In this document: piece after piece, positions 10,884-21,536 of the stretch
How the letters are laid out: each line of letters opens with the position of its first letter
Position numbering within the stretch: position 1 is the first letter of the stretch
From: Diabrotica undecimpunctata
Lineage: Eukaryota > Arthropoda > Insecta > Coleoptera > Chrysomelidae
Assembly (NCBI RefSeq): GCF_040954645.1
Contig: NC_092813.1
Location: forward strand, 22,513,235 to 22,577,234
DNA length: 64,000 bases
Reading direction: 5' to 3'
Made by a program: the position numbers and the translations under genes
The notes under the pieces: model-generated
Database searches by the model: none
Told to the model about the DNA's origin: nothing
What the model saw: only the letters and a program-made list of their open reading frames with translations

Positions 10884-12230
10884 TGTTATGATGTATTGTT
10901 TGAATGATGAGCAATGAGTATTTTTAATAATATAATATATAGGGTTTTTATCGCGGTTCTCAAAGAATTAGTTTGTAAGTACTTTTTTAAATTATCTTTA
11001 TTAGATCTACTATGAAACACAAATATATATCTAACCTAGCCAATGTAAATTTAAAATAAACTATCTTTAAATTGAAATTCTTATGAAACTAATTAAATTC
11101 TATAGACAATGTAAAATTTAAACAAACTATTTACAAAATTGAAATTGTTATGACACTAACTAAATTATATTAACAAAATGTTGTACCTTTCTGTCACTGA
11201 ATGCCTAAATGAACTGTTTCCCACTATATAGATTATAATTACCACTTAAATGTCTTCTTCTCAGCTTTGGTTATCCTTGTTTTTGTGAAATTACTTTTTC
11301 CAATTATCAGCTTTCACCAATTTAAGATATTTTTCTTCACAGCATTTATAAACCACCAATCAAACCAGCAAACAGCATTTATTTTTATTCTTCTTTTCAA
11401 TATATCAATATCCAATCACCAAAAATATTATTTAATTTTAATATTCAATTAATACTTCTTCCATTATCATCATTTATACATAACATAATTTTTAATCTTC
11501 AATATTATTTTCTTTATACTGTTTCTTAATATTGATTTAACTCACTATATTGAACAATTGTAACTGATTGACTGCCTCTAACTAATTTTCATACTAAAAA
11601 ACTCATAACTGATTGACTAACTGAATGAACTTTCTTACTAACTGCCATCTTGAATCCAAATCACGGGTATTTATATCTTTTCAATCTTCCAGAACCATCT
11701 GGTAAGAAGTCATGTTCGATTTAGTTCTATTTCTTCTATATGGATGTTCTCGAAAAAAGTATATGTTGGATCGACAGACATAACCATTATTTCCAGAATG
11801 TTCGACCGTAAACACAGGTCAAATTCTCTATTCTGGAGAATTCTTTAATCTTCTATTGATAATTTTGTTGACATTTAGGCTTTTCAGATCAGAATATACA
11901 CTTAAATCATTAACTTAACATTCTAATTTAATAAACTACACATTTTATTATTATAACCCCACTTATATTCACAACCATTCCTTAAATGTCACTTCAGAGT
12001 ATGTATATCTGGTTGCCTAGTCACATGGCTCACTTAATATATTTTACAACATTATAATTATATAAAAAAAAAATACTTTTTATATGCTAATTTCTTAAAA
12101 ATGCCCTCACATAAATATATTTTTATAAAATTCTCTAGTATATAACTTATTAAAATAACCAAATACTTTTTATATCTAATATATCTAGTAGTGTAACTTA
12201 TAAATTATTTTCTATAAACACCAATCATAT

Positions 12231-12232
<2 letters not shown>
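10881..12232. other. AT-rich non-coding stretch with a degenerate tandem duplication
   Basis: No gene recognised. At about 11040-11175 a unit of about 66 bp is present twice with divergence; both copies share CAATGTAAA, AAACTAT, ATTGAAATT and ACTAA. The rest could be decayed LTR or other repeat sequence, but I see no clear ends. Confidence 0.35.

Positions 12233-12297
<65 letters not shown>
12233..12297. repeat. (AT)n microsatellite
   Basis: About 30 uninterrupted AT units. Confidence 0.95.
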
Positions 12298-12304
<7 letters not shown>

Positions 12305-12319
12305 TATCTTCTGAGAGAA

Positions 12320-12425
12320 AATATATCTTCTGTCTCTCTCTTACTCATTATCTTACATATGTAATGGTTTCACAGATTCACTCTCATGCAAATTTCCAAC
12401 GCCGACCGTGCGTATACAAGTATAA
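12320..12425 (+). repeat. Dispersed repeat, partner of 8445-8560
   Basis: Shares CTCTCTTAC, TTACATATGTAATG, CAGATT and AAGTATAACTTC with the complement of 8445-8560. Here it lies next to an AT microsatellite. Confidence 0.5.
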
Positions 12426-12710
12426 CTTCAAAAATTGTTTGAAAAAACAATTTTGAATAGCTTCGATTCTCATGTGCTTCTCAGTCTCAGCAGAAATATG
12501 TAAAAGTCCGACGGCTGACAGTCACACGTGAGAACTGCCGGATTAGCCCAGTACATCAAATAAGTCTAGCAATTAGGTACCGGTGTGTCTTTCTACTAGA
12601 GTGGCGTTTCCGCTTACTGTATATGTTATACAGTACTAATAGGACCAAGGCCTGCTCTAATTTGGACTTTATGTACAGACTACTCTGTAGTCTGTATAAA
12701 TAACAATCAC

Positions 12711-13272
12711 GGTTGAGTTTACCGAAAGTACAAGCTGAATATAGCAGCAAACGTCAAACATATTTCGGTTTGGCAGTGTTGGCATATTTGTATAATGCAT
12801 ATGTTGTATACTTCAAATATAAAGAGATACAGCTTTTAAAAAGTACATTTTGATTATACTATTTTATGAATTCTGTAATTTTTAATTTATATGAAGCAAT
12901 AACGAGTAAATATTTGTCTCTTTCGATATTAATGGCAAACATCTGTTGTAATCTGGCAACTGCTGATTTGACGATTGCCAAATCTATCCCCTAATCTATC
13001 AAAAGGTAATTGCTAAGAAAATTTCTAATAATTAACTGCAATTAATCTCCAAAAAAACAGATATTTACTCATTGTTGTTTTATATAAATCAAAAATTGCA
13101 GAATTCATAACATAATATAAACAAAATGTACTTTTCTAAAGCTTTATCTTTTTATATTTGAAGCATACAGCATCTACATTAAAAAACATGCCAGCACTGC
13201 TATACCGAAATTTTTTGTTCCATGTTTGACATTTGCGGCTATAATGAGCTTTTACTTTCGGTAAACTCAACC
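12711..13272. mobile_element. Fold-back/palindromic MITE
   Basis: The two halves are inverted copies of each other. The left arm from GGTTGAGTTTACCGAAAGTA (12711) to about 12935 matches the complement of the right arm from about 13040 to 13272. Matches continue through TATTTCGGT, GGCA, CTTCAAATATAAA, AAGTACATTTTG and TATGAATTCTG. Arms are about 230 bp around a centre of about 100 bp. No protein is encoded. Long arms with a small centre suit a fold-back element or long-TIR MITE; superfamily and target duplication are not clear. Confidence 0.75.
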
Positions 13273-13981
13273 ACAATCACTAAACTATAACTAATATCAC
13301 TAATATTATAGACAATCTAGATTTACTATCATGTGCATATTTATTTTTTTGACCCATAAGAATACTACATTGTTATTTATCGATATATTCTACACTATTG
13401 CTATTTCTAAATGTTCTATTTAATAAACAGATAGTTTTATTCCTATTAAACTTAAAAGTGTTCCCAATTTTATACAATTTCGATGTCAATATCGATCTCG
13501 AAAATAAAATTCAATAAAATGCACATTTCAAGTAAAAAGTCTGAAATGAATTCGAATTATATTTTCGCATCAGCACAATGAAAATAACTTTTGCCAATCA
13601 GACCTTTCAAATCTGTTAATGCACCGTTAATCAATTATGATAAGGGTAAATATAAAATTTAAATATTTAGGCGCCTTAGAGATTCAATTCATTTCAATAT
13701 TTCATCCTTATGTTTCCTTTTATCAGGAAATGAGGTTACAATTAGCTTATTTAATAATTTGAACAAATAATAACTGGCAGATTTGGTTCTATCTGTGGTC
13801 CTAAAAATATTTTTTTAAGTTAACAGGTCACAAGTAATAATAGTAATAACATAATTGTTAGTTTTATCACTTCTTTAACACCTTATCACAGAGATACCTT
13901 GTGTTGTCACGTCCAGCGCCGGTTCCAGACGTGATCCGGAGATTCCTAGGCAGCCCCCGCTGTGCAGCGACTTTAAACATG
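13273..13981. other. AT-rich non-coding stretch
   Basis: Nothing recognisable apart from a GC-richer patch at about 13910-13970 immediately before the next MITE. Confidence 0.4.
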
Positions 13982-14525
13982 TATAGTTCGTCCCAAACCC
14001 TTCTTTCAGTGCGTCATAGTTGATCGACCTCTCTATAACACATTAAGCTAGAGGTGACAGAAAAAAACATGAGTCTGTGATTATTATACATAGAACTTAG
14101 AAAATTATTTATCGTAAAGCTAATTCTCTTTACGGATGTATAATTGGTTGGAGTTTAGAATACGCTAAATAGATATCCAATCAATAATGCGCATAAATAT
14201 AATTTGACACAGATTGTCTCGATCGTGACAGTAGTTTCACAATGATAATTGTTATTCCAGGTTAGTATTATCAGACATTTTACAGTGAAAATTTAATTTT
14301 GTATTTATTGTCATAAAAATATTTTAAATATGCCGATATATATCGAGAAAGAACAAAGACTCATATTAAAATTATTAAATTATTTTCAATTAGAAAAAGA
14401 GAGATTACGATCCTGCAACTGTCAAATTTAACTCAAATGTCATGCAATAATTCTCGACATTCTTAAAATCCTATATGACGTCAAAATTAGTGACGCACTG
14501 AAAGAAGGGTTTGAGACAGACTGTA
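13982..14525. mobile_element. MITE with about 35-bp inverted ends (Tc1/mariner-like)
   Basis: The left end TATAGTTCGTCCCAAACCC continues into TTCTTTCAGTGCGTCA. The complement of the right end (14491-14525) reads TACAGTCTGTCTCAAACCC followed by the same continuation. About 30 of 35 positions agree. Both ends start with TA, as for TA-targeting transposons, and the right end has the C-A-G-T start of many Tc1 elements. There is no coding capacity in about 540 bp. Confidence 0.7.
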
Positions 14526-14618
14526 TGTACTTGTTTACACTATGTTCATGGGTGTGCATTTTATCCCTACTGTCAGATATACAATTTTAATCCACTTAAA
14601 GATCATTTTTTTTCTTTT

Positions 14619-14930
14619 CTATTCTTTCATTTGTGATAAGTGTGTACAAAAACCTAGTCCTTTTATTTTTAATATACTGAAAGCCTATAGTAATTTGGGT
14701 TGTAACATATCTCTTAAAATCCTTTTTCTTGGTTCTTAAAGAGTCTTCTCCTACAAAATTCAAGAGACTTTAGTGATGAACATGGAAAGCATTTCCATCA
14801 AGATATTTTAACTATCGAAAACGATATCAATGAAAATGAAGTTCGAGAATGGTGGCGGAACAATTATTAAAGCAGATGTTCCAGAAGCAAAATAATCGAG
14901 AAAATCTGTCACAGCCACCTTTTAATGTAG
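14619..14930 (+). pseudogene. Relic of an arthropod repeat-associated protein (function unknown)
   Basis: Across frames the sequence reads NILKAYSNLGCNISLKILF, then RDFSDEHGKHFHQDI, then ADVPEAK. I recognise this order (an LGCNMSLK-like block, an S-EHGERFHQDI-like block, then a DxPEAKYxRK-like block) from multi-copy arthropod proteins of unknown function. Here it is split by TAA at about 14738, frame changes and further stops. No start codon or complete domain remains, and I assign no biochemical role. Confidence 0.5.
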
Positions 14931-15588
14931 TTAGTAAACCATATCCGTATATAGTAGGATCGTTTTAGCCTGTCGCATAAGTAATAAAAGTGTCTGTTCA
15001 GATTTGCCTCAGGTAGTCAGTGGTTCTCAAATTAAAAATGTACGGTTTTCTTAATTTGATAATACGACATTAGGGATTTTTTTAATAAAATAACTTTGTA
15101 TTATGTTTTATAATAATTGAATATCATAATGTAAATTGATAAACATTGAGTATAAAATATACAGGGTCATTCAAAACATTCAAAACATTCAACAAAACAT
15201 TCTTCATTTTTTAAATATTTGCATTCTTCTAGCACTTCCGGTTGTACCGGAAGTCGCCATTAAGTTTCTTATTTTCAATAAAAACTGTGCTTTTTGTTAT
15301 TTTTTTTAGAATCTACGTAAAATTCTGGATCAATTTGTATTGGGATACTATTCTGGAAAAAATAGCCGTTTTTGAGATATTTAAAGTTTTTGAAAAATTT
15401 TTCATATTACACATGCAACTTCAAAAATTAATATTGTGGTTAATATTTATGCTGAAAAAACAAAAATTCTTTTTCAGCGTGTACTAAACTCTATTTTTAT
15501 TTAAGCATAAAAAAAATTGCCAATGTTAATACTGGGTGTTCAAAATTTTGTATTATATTTTTATTTTTATATATTTTATAAATATATC

Positions 15589-15593
<5 letters not shown>
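14931..15593. other. AT-rich non-coding stretch
   Basis: No gene seen. ACTTCCGGTTGTACCGGAAGT near 15233-15253 is a small palindrome, and TACAGGGTCATTCAAAAC near 15160 resembles a transposon end, but no matching second end was found. Confidence 0.35.

Positions 15594-15661
<68 letters not shown>
15594..15661. repeat. (AT)n microsatellite
   Basis: AT dinucleotide array interrupted once by CTATAT. Confidence 0.95.
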
Positions 15662-15665
<4 letters not shown>

Positions 15666-16177
15666 AAGACTTATTCCTTCTTCCCAAACACACCTTCCCA
15701 AACCCACCGAGGTAGGTTGTCCTCCTGCGGTACAACCAGCCCCGGCTTTCCTCCGGCCCCTGGTCTTTGGAGCCAGGTCTCGACTATTTCGCGGTATCCC
15801 CCGTCAGGCAATGGGAAATTTCCGTGTATTTACATTTAAGTGGTAGGTTAGCCCATTTGGCTTTATCACTACCGGTCAAAGCAATTGTTCGGCGGTCTAA
15901 TGATGGTTGTGTGTGCCGATACTTACTTTCCCTTTTCTGCACCAAGTGCAGTCGAGAGCGAGCAAGCATCGAATCCTTTCATCCGTCGTCTAATAACCAG
16001 TCATGTCCTTAATCTACCTTACTTGCTAATCTAATTTTTTTGGTGCTTGCATTCAAGAGCGTCGTGCGGCGTGCCTCCGGCTCTCTCCCGCATGCGGTTT
16101 TTGTTTTATTTTTTGTTTTTGTTTTTTTTTTGGTGGTTGGTACCCTTTTGTGTTAATTTTTCTATCTACGTCTTAAT
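15662..16177. other. GC-richer unclassified sequence
   Basis: About 15665-16090 is clearly more GC-rich than its surroundings and has no credible coding frame. It may be a retroelement UTR or decayed repeat that I cannot place. A T-rich run follows at 16097-16135. Confidence 0.35.
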
Positions 16178-16630
16178 CTATGGACAGGTATCATCACTAT
16201 TTGACTCGCTATCCGATTCATCTGAATCTTCATAATTACGAATAATTAAAGGTCTTACTTCATCAATAACTTGTTCTATTTCATATGACTTTAAATTTTT
16301 TTTTTTTCAGTATGCTCAATACATTTCCTCCATTGTTCCTCATTGACTTGGTTTTAGTGCATCTTGCCAGAGTTGTAAAACGCTGGCTTCGTCGGTGGTC
16401 TTACATGCATGTTTATCATAGTAGTTTTTAGTGATGCCCCACACCAATTCAAATGGATTGTACTGGCAGTGATATAGTGGTAGTCTTAGGACCTCATGAC
16501 CATATTTTAGTGCCATTTGGTCAACGACAAATTTTTTCTCAGTAATGTGTTCCTTGCACTTATTTAATAATTCAGCTTTTAAAACTAGATGTTCGTGTTC
16601 TATATTTTTCTCCGACAGCCACTTTCTTAA

Positions 16631-18517
16631 CCCTGCTGTCCTGTTCGGGTCTATTTGACCCAAAAAAAATTTATTTCTAATTTTGCAAATTATTACGCGG
16701 CGTAACGTTTTGGTGTTTCGTGACTTTATTACCTATTATGAGGTCTTTCAATTGCATGCGAGATAAAAAATCAACTTCCTAATTTTTTGATAAAAATTAA
16801 ATTGTTCGTACGGGTCAATATGACCCACGTATTTAAACCGTTAAAAATGACCTGTGTACGTATGTTTAGTTGGCAGTATTGTATATATTTTCTAACAGTT
16901 TGTCAGGCTGGTAGGACACTGATATGCCAAGCGCATTTATTTACATTTTACATTTTAAATTTCACTCTATGTTTGCATGTTGATAATGTCGCATCGAAGA
17001 ACGCTAACCGAAGATGAGCTTCGCGAACTCGCAAACGTGTCAGAGAGTGATGAGTGCATCAGCAACATGGAAGGACAGCGTTTTTTGAAACCAACTGGAA
17101 AGACTTGGATGAAATTGGTTTTCAAGCATACATTGGTCTTTATTGTAAGCTGGAGTTTTTAAGTCCCATGGCGAATCAACTAAAAGTTTGTGGAATAAAA
17201 AAACGGCTCGTAGTGTATTTCGAGCCACAATGTCCCTGGAAGTATTTACAAAAATTTCGCAAGTAATACGTTTTGACAACAAGACTACTAGACATGATAG
17301 GAGACGTACTGATAAACTTGCTGCATTACGTGAAATTTGGGAATAATGGGTAGAAAATTACCAAAATTTTTTAACCCTGATGAAAATGTTACCGTCGACG
17401 AGCAATTAGTTGCCTTTAGAGGCCGCTGTCCCTTCAAACAGTACATTCCAAGCAAACCAGCGAAATATGGCATAAAAATTTGAGCTTTATGTGACAGTAA
17501 AAGTTCGTATGTTCTAAAATTGCAGATTTATACAGGAAAGGATCCAGGTGCCGCGCCAGAACGGAATCAGGGAATGCGTGTGGTGTGCGACTTGTGTAGT
17601 GATTTGAAAGGCCACAATATTACTTGTGATAACTTTTTTACATCATAGAATTTAGGACAACTTCTTCTAAAAAGAAAAAATACAATGCTAGGGACTATAA
17701 GAAAAAATAAGCCAGAGCTTCCAGCACAAATTGTGAATAAAGAAGTTCATAGTTCGTCTTTTTTACTTCACGCAAGATACCACTGTCAACTATATTCCTA
17801 AAAAGAATAAAAATGTTATTCGTATCAGTACTTTGCATTATGATAAGGCTATAACTGACAGAAATGAAAAAAAGCCCCATATTATTTTAGATTACAATTC
17901 CAGTAAGGGATCAGTGGTTACTCTAGATCAGCTTATTGATTGTTGAAACACCAACAAACTTACAAAACGGCGAATTTTTCTTGAGGAATTGGGAAAAACA
18001 CTGAAACCACTTATCTTTTCCAGAAAAAATTTACCAAGAACTAAAGACTCACAAGAACTGGTAAAAAGAACACGAACAGAAGCGAGTAGATAAGATGGAA
18101 ATTCTAGTGAATCATCTATGAACAATCCAACTCCGCCTGCTAAACGAGCACGCTGTAAATTTTGCTCTAAAAACGATAACAAGACTAATATTTTATGTTG
18201 TGGATGTCACAAACATATTTGTAAAACCCATTCTTTTTATTACTGTCCCAGTTGTAAATTAAAATTAAATTTTGTAGATATTTGTTCTTAGGCTTTTCTG
18301 GGAAAAGCCTAAAGAGAAAAAAATGTCTTACATTATTGTTAATAAGGTTTAATTTGAGTATTAAGGTTTAACATTAGCAACATAATAATTTTTTGTTAAT
18401 AAAGTTTTGTTTAGCACCATTAGCTTATTTTATTTTGATTAAGGACCGTAAACCATAGTTGGGTCATATTGACCCGAACAGTATATTTGCATAGTTGATT
18501 CGAACGGTACAGCAGGG
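16631..18517 (+). mobile_element. piggyBac-family element nested in the DDE pseudogene
   Basis: TTAA flanks the element on both sides (16627-16630 and 18518-18521), the family's exact target duplication. The left end CCCTGCTGTCCTGTTCGGGTC and the complement of the right end CCCTGCTGTACCGTTCGAATC form the terminal inverted repeats. Subterminal palindromes GGGTC-N5-GACCC occur at 16647-16661, 16812-16826 and 18461-18475. The interior holds a broken piggyBac transposase. Removing the element and one TTAA rejoins the surrounding transposase frame at this point. Confidence 0.93.
16986..18291 (+). pseudogene. piggyBac-type (DDE_Tnp_1_7) transposase, broken
   Basis: It begins MSHRRTLTEDELRELANVSE. 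Central motifs include [20 protein letters not shown] (first catalytic D), DLKGHNITCDNFFTS (second D) and a later YNSSKGSVVTLDQL block carrying the third D. A C-terminal cysteine-rich domain follows: CKFCSKNDNKTNILCCGC then HICKTHSFYYCPSCK, ending at TAG 18289-18291. This cysteine-rich tail binds the element ends in active relatives. Stops occur at about 17344, 17482, 17646 and 17943, with several frameshifts in the N-terminal third. It is inactive. Confidence 0.88.
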
Positions 18518-19413
18518 TTAAGTCTTTTTTTTTCAGCTGCTTGTGGGAAACTTTTCCTCCTCTCTGGTGTGATACGAAGCATTGTCTATTACTATGACGG
18601 ATTTTCCAGATTTTTTAATAATTTTTCCTCAAACCAATGTTCAAAAATATCGGCGTCCATATTTCCGTGGTAATCATCAGTTTTTTTTGTCGAAGAAAAT
18701 ATAAGACTAGCATTGGGTATAAAACCTTCCGTATTTCCTGCATGCAATATAATATATCTTTTGCCATTACTCGCACTAGTACTCGAATAGCATTTGGTAC
18801 AATCATCTTGCCAGGATGATTTGATATTATTTCCTTTCGCAAAAATACATGTTTCGTCAAGACACACAAATTATCTGGCAAATTCGGAATTCTTGTTTTT
18901 TAATTAGTTTCTTATAAATTTCCACCTCTTTCCAACAACATTGAACAGCTCGCACAACACTTTACGATTATTGATTTTTTTGTATCTAAAACCCATAGCT
19001 TTTAATACTTTTGATAAACTGGTCAAACCCATATCACAAAGTTCTCTGTGCTTTATTTTTTGAATAAGTGTCTTTCTTGTAACATGTTCTTTTGCTTTGT
19101 ACATGTCATAAATGATATTTCTGATTGAGATTTTAATACCTTGTGGCAAGTCGAGGGTTTTTGGATGCAAACGAATTCTTTTATTTTCCTTACTTAATTC
19201 CTCCTCACTCATTTTGCGAACTCTTTGGAAGGTTTGTTCTGAAATTCCACAAGCTGCACTTGTCCTTTTTTGGACTGCCAGTACTGATGTAATTGGTCCC
19301 ATGTTAATTTTTTCTAAAATAAAATAATTTTCCACTTTCAACACAATTCAACGCTCACTTGGAGATAAAAACTTATATTTAGGTGTTCTATCGTTTTCTT
19401 GTACGTTATCCAT

Positions 19414-19925
19414 TGTCACTATTGAAAACCGGCGATCGTTGAATACTAATAGCGAGATTTTTCGGAGCTCTCTGAATATATACATGAGGGGGCGGGGCCT
19501 CGGTGGCAGTGCGCGTCGGTCATTGGCCGATGAGTCCGGTCAATGGAGAGCCTCGACTCCGCAGACTGTTTACTATTTTTGCAAATATAACAACTAAAAT
19601 TATCCAGGTATGCGACCGCAAGAAATGGATGCACTCCTCAAGACAATTTCATTTGAAATAAAATTATAAAAGTTTTTCAATAAATTATCATCACAAAGCA
19701 TTCAATTTGCGTTTTTTCACGATTTATAAAAAAGATGTTTTGGTAGCGCTGATTTATCCTCAAGTACTACAGCCGACCAGTAGGAGGTTCAGTACCACAA
19801 AGCAGGTAGAAAAGGGAAAGCATAACAGAGTGACTGTAACTAGAGTCATAAATTATTTTTCGGCCGTTAATCCTAAATACGACAGGGTAAAGCGACTTCA
19901 CTATAGCTGTAAATAGTATTGTTTT
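19414..19925. other. Non-coding stretch with a GC-rich patch
   Basis: Positions 19485-19560 are GC-rich, including GGGGGCGGGGCC, and lie just upstream of the DDE pseudogene start, so they may be its old 5' region. The rest is AT-rich without recognisable genes. Confidence 0.4.
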
Positions 19926-20146
19926 AAAGCTATTTTCTTGTAGCATGTTACCGTAATTACTATTTAAATGGGAATAAGCCACAATTAAAGTTTAAAGTAC
20001 GTTTATTGACGTTTCAATTTCCACTTCAGAAATCGTTTTCAAAATACAAACATTAGTAAATTAAACAAATTTTGTTTTTTTATTATTTGGTGAAAAATTC
20101 TTTTAATAATTTAATGTTATCTGACGCATTTATATTGACAATTCAA
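19926..20146 (-). repeat. Penelope-like terminal-repeat copy 1 (single)
   Basis: Contains the family block from TAATTACTATTTAAATGGG (19954) through GTTTATTGACGTTTCAATTT, AAATCG, TCAAAATACAAACATTAG and ATTGACAATTCA. It is shared with copies near 29.6, 33.1, 43.0 and 46.5 kb, but this copy lies outside the giant palindrome. The BEL element inserted at its edge (target GGATT, 20151-20155). The minus-strand orientation is assigned from the hairpin-GAAAC motif described for the other copies. Confidence 0.65.
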
Positions 20147-20155
20147 CATAGGATT

Positions 20156-20623
20156 TGTCCAATATCAAATCTTTAGAATTCATATCCGAAATTGGACAGT
20201 ATAATTTTATCACCCAGTAGACCGAATGAATCTATTTGTTATTAAATACACACACGTAGTTAATTAGGTTACATACACATTAGGTCAATTATCAATAATA
20301 TAATTTGGACATCAGTCAAAAGTGCTGACAAAGTTAAACAATTTACATAAATTAAATACACATGTCACGCAAGGTCCGCGAAAATATTGACCCAATTAAA
20401 GTTTATATAAAACTAATATCTCTTGCCTAGAAAAGCATTCAATCAATATTCACTCAACGAACTTGATAGTCTTCAACGATCAACTTCATTTGTCTCTACT
20501 CAAAGTAATTCCGGGTCAACACCCATAGTGTACGTCTCAACAATAAACTCTGATACTATTATTTGGTGTTTCCATTACAACTGAACGAACATCTTCACTG
20601 AGCCAACGAAGGGGATTTGTTCA
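20156..20623 (+). repeat. BEL 5' LTR (468 bp)
   Basis: Starts TG and ends CA. It shares its first 17 bases and about the last 240 bases with the 3' LTR, and has about 203 bp more than the 3' copy after AATATCAAATCT. It carries the promoter and polyadenylation signals of the element in principle; AATAAA occurs at 20542. Confidence 0.9.
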
Positions 20624-20641
20624 TGGTCCTATCGAGAAACA
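20624..20641 (+). promoter_or_regulatory. Probable BEL primer-binding site
   Basis: TGGTCCTATCGAG directly follows the 5' LTR, where the minus-strand primer site lies in LTR retrotransposons. TGG at the start fits pairing with a tRNA CCA end. The tRNA is not identified. Confidence 0.5.
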
Positions 20642-20727
20642 GAATACTTCAAGGAAGTTTGAGAGAGCCTATACAGTCCACGCCAGCAACACCCTCAGTA
20701 GCAGAGAGACACCACTAGACCCGGGAG

Positions 20728-20915
20728 AACGAGAGCTGTACCAGAGCCGAGAGCCATACTAGAGCCGAGAGCAGTACCAAAGCCGAGAGCCATACTAGAG
20801 CCAAGAGCAGTACCAAAGTCGAGAGCCATACTAGAGCCGAGAGCAGTACCAAAGCCGAGAGCCATACTAGTGCCGAGAGCAGTACCAAAGCCGAGAGCCA
20901 TACTAGAGCCGCAGA
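20728..20915. repeat. 36-bp (18-bp subunit) tandem repeat in the BEL leader
   Basis: About five copies of a 36-bp unit made of two related 18-mers: GCCGAGAGCCATACTAGA and GCCGAGAGCAGTACCAAA. It lies in the untranslated leader between the LTR and gag. The repeat opens long low-complexity frames on both strands that I do not regard as genes. Confidence 0.9.
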
Positions 20916-21536
20916 GCAGCCAAAGGACAGGACCAATTGCAGAACCCACCAGAAGCGAGGGATCCTCAACGTCTAAGAACACAAAAAACCGTAAGTTTTT
21001 GAATAATTACAAAATCTTCCAACTTTTACAATCTTACAATTTAACAAGTTTTTTTTTTATTACAATTTAACAATTTAGAACAAAAATCTCCACTCTATCA
21101 ATCGTATAATAATCTACTTTAGAATGTATACCATTTAAATAATACAGAGAATTAATAAAACAAAAATAAACGTCATTCGCAACTATAATTTACTAAACAG
21201 TAATTTTGTATGACAATTTGGAAAAAGAAACGTTCATACATATAGCTTGCTTTTAATTTCAATTAAATACTTTATTTCGAAAAATTAAAATAATTACGTA
21301 GCAAATAATTTCATTTATTTTGATATATATCATTGTGAGAGTGTGTCGTTTACATCTTGACCTACCTCAGTACAAAGAATAGCACAGCAGGCAAGGTCAA
21401 ACTCATATTTCGCTAAATTGCACATTCCGATAGAAAAGAAAGTGTTATAGGACAGGTATACTTATTTAATAAATAACGTACATTTCGTATTGTCTAATAT
21501 ATTTACCACTGAATGTAAAAATTTATAAAAATAATC

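Larger units (their letters stand above)
16178..19413 (-). pseudogene. DDE transposase pseudogene split by a piggyBac insertion
   Basis: Reading on the minus strand starts at ATG 19411-19413 (MDNVQENDRTPKYKFLSPSE). It runs through a helical N-terminal region, then CLDETCIF (first D), KTDDYHGNMDADIFEHWFE and VIVIDNASYHTR (second D, near 18585). After the insertion it resumes at LRKWLSEKNIEHEH (16625) and reaches LPLYHCQYNPFELVW (third acid E), then an acidic S/D/E tail to TAG 16178-16180. These motifs match the multi-copy insect DDE endonuclease group related to Tc1/IS630. It has a TGA just after the start, frameshifts near 18900 and 18600, and the I-to-F change before ELVW. The 30-31 kb and 45 kb copies belong to the same group. 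Confidence 0.8.

Noticed and set aside
15160..15550. TIR-like TACAGGGTCATTC and ATACTGGGTGTTC as MITE ends
   Set aside because: They are in the same orientation and match weakly; no target duplication.
20695..20982. Minus-strand repetitive open frame (MALGFGTALG-like) as a gene
   Set aside because: It is produced by the 18/36-bp tandem repeat in the BEL leader and is open in more than one frame; no start context or homology.
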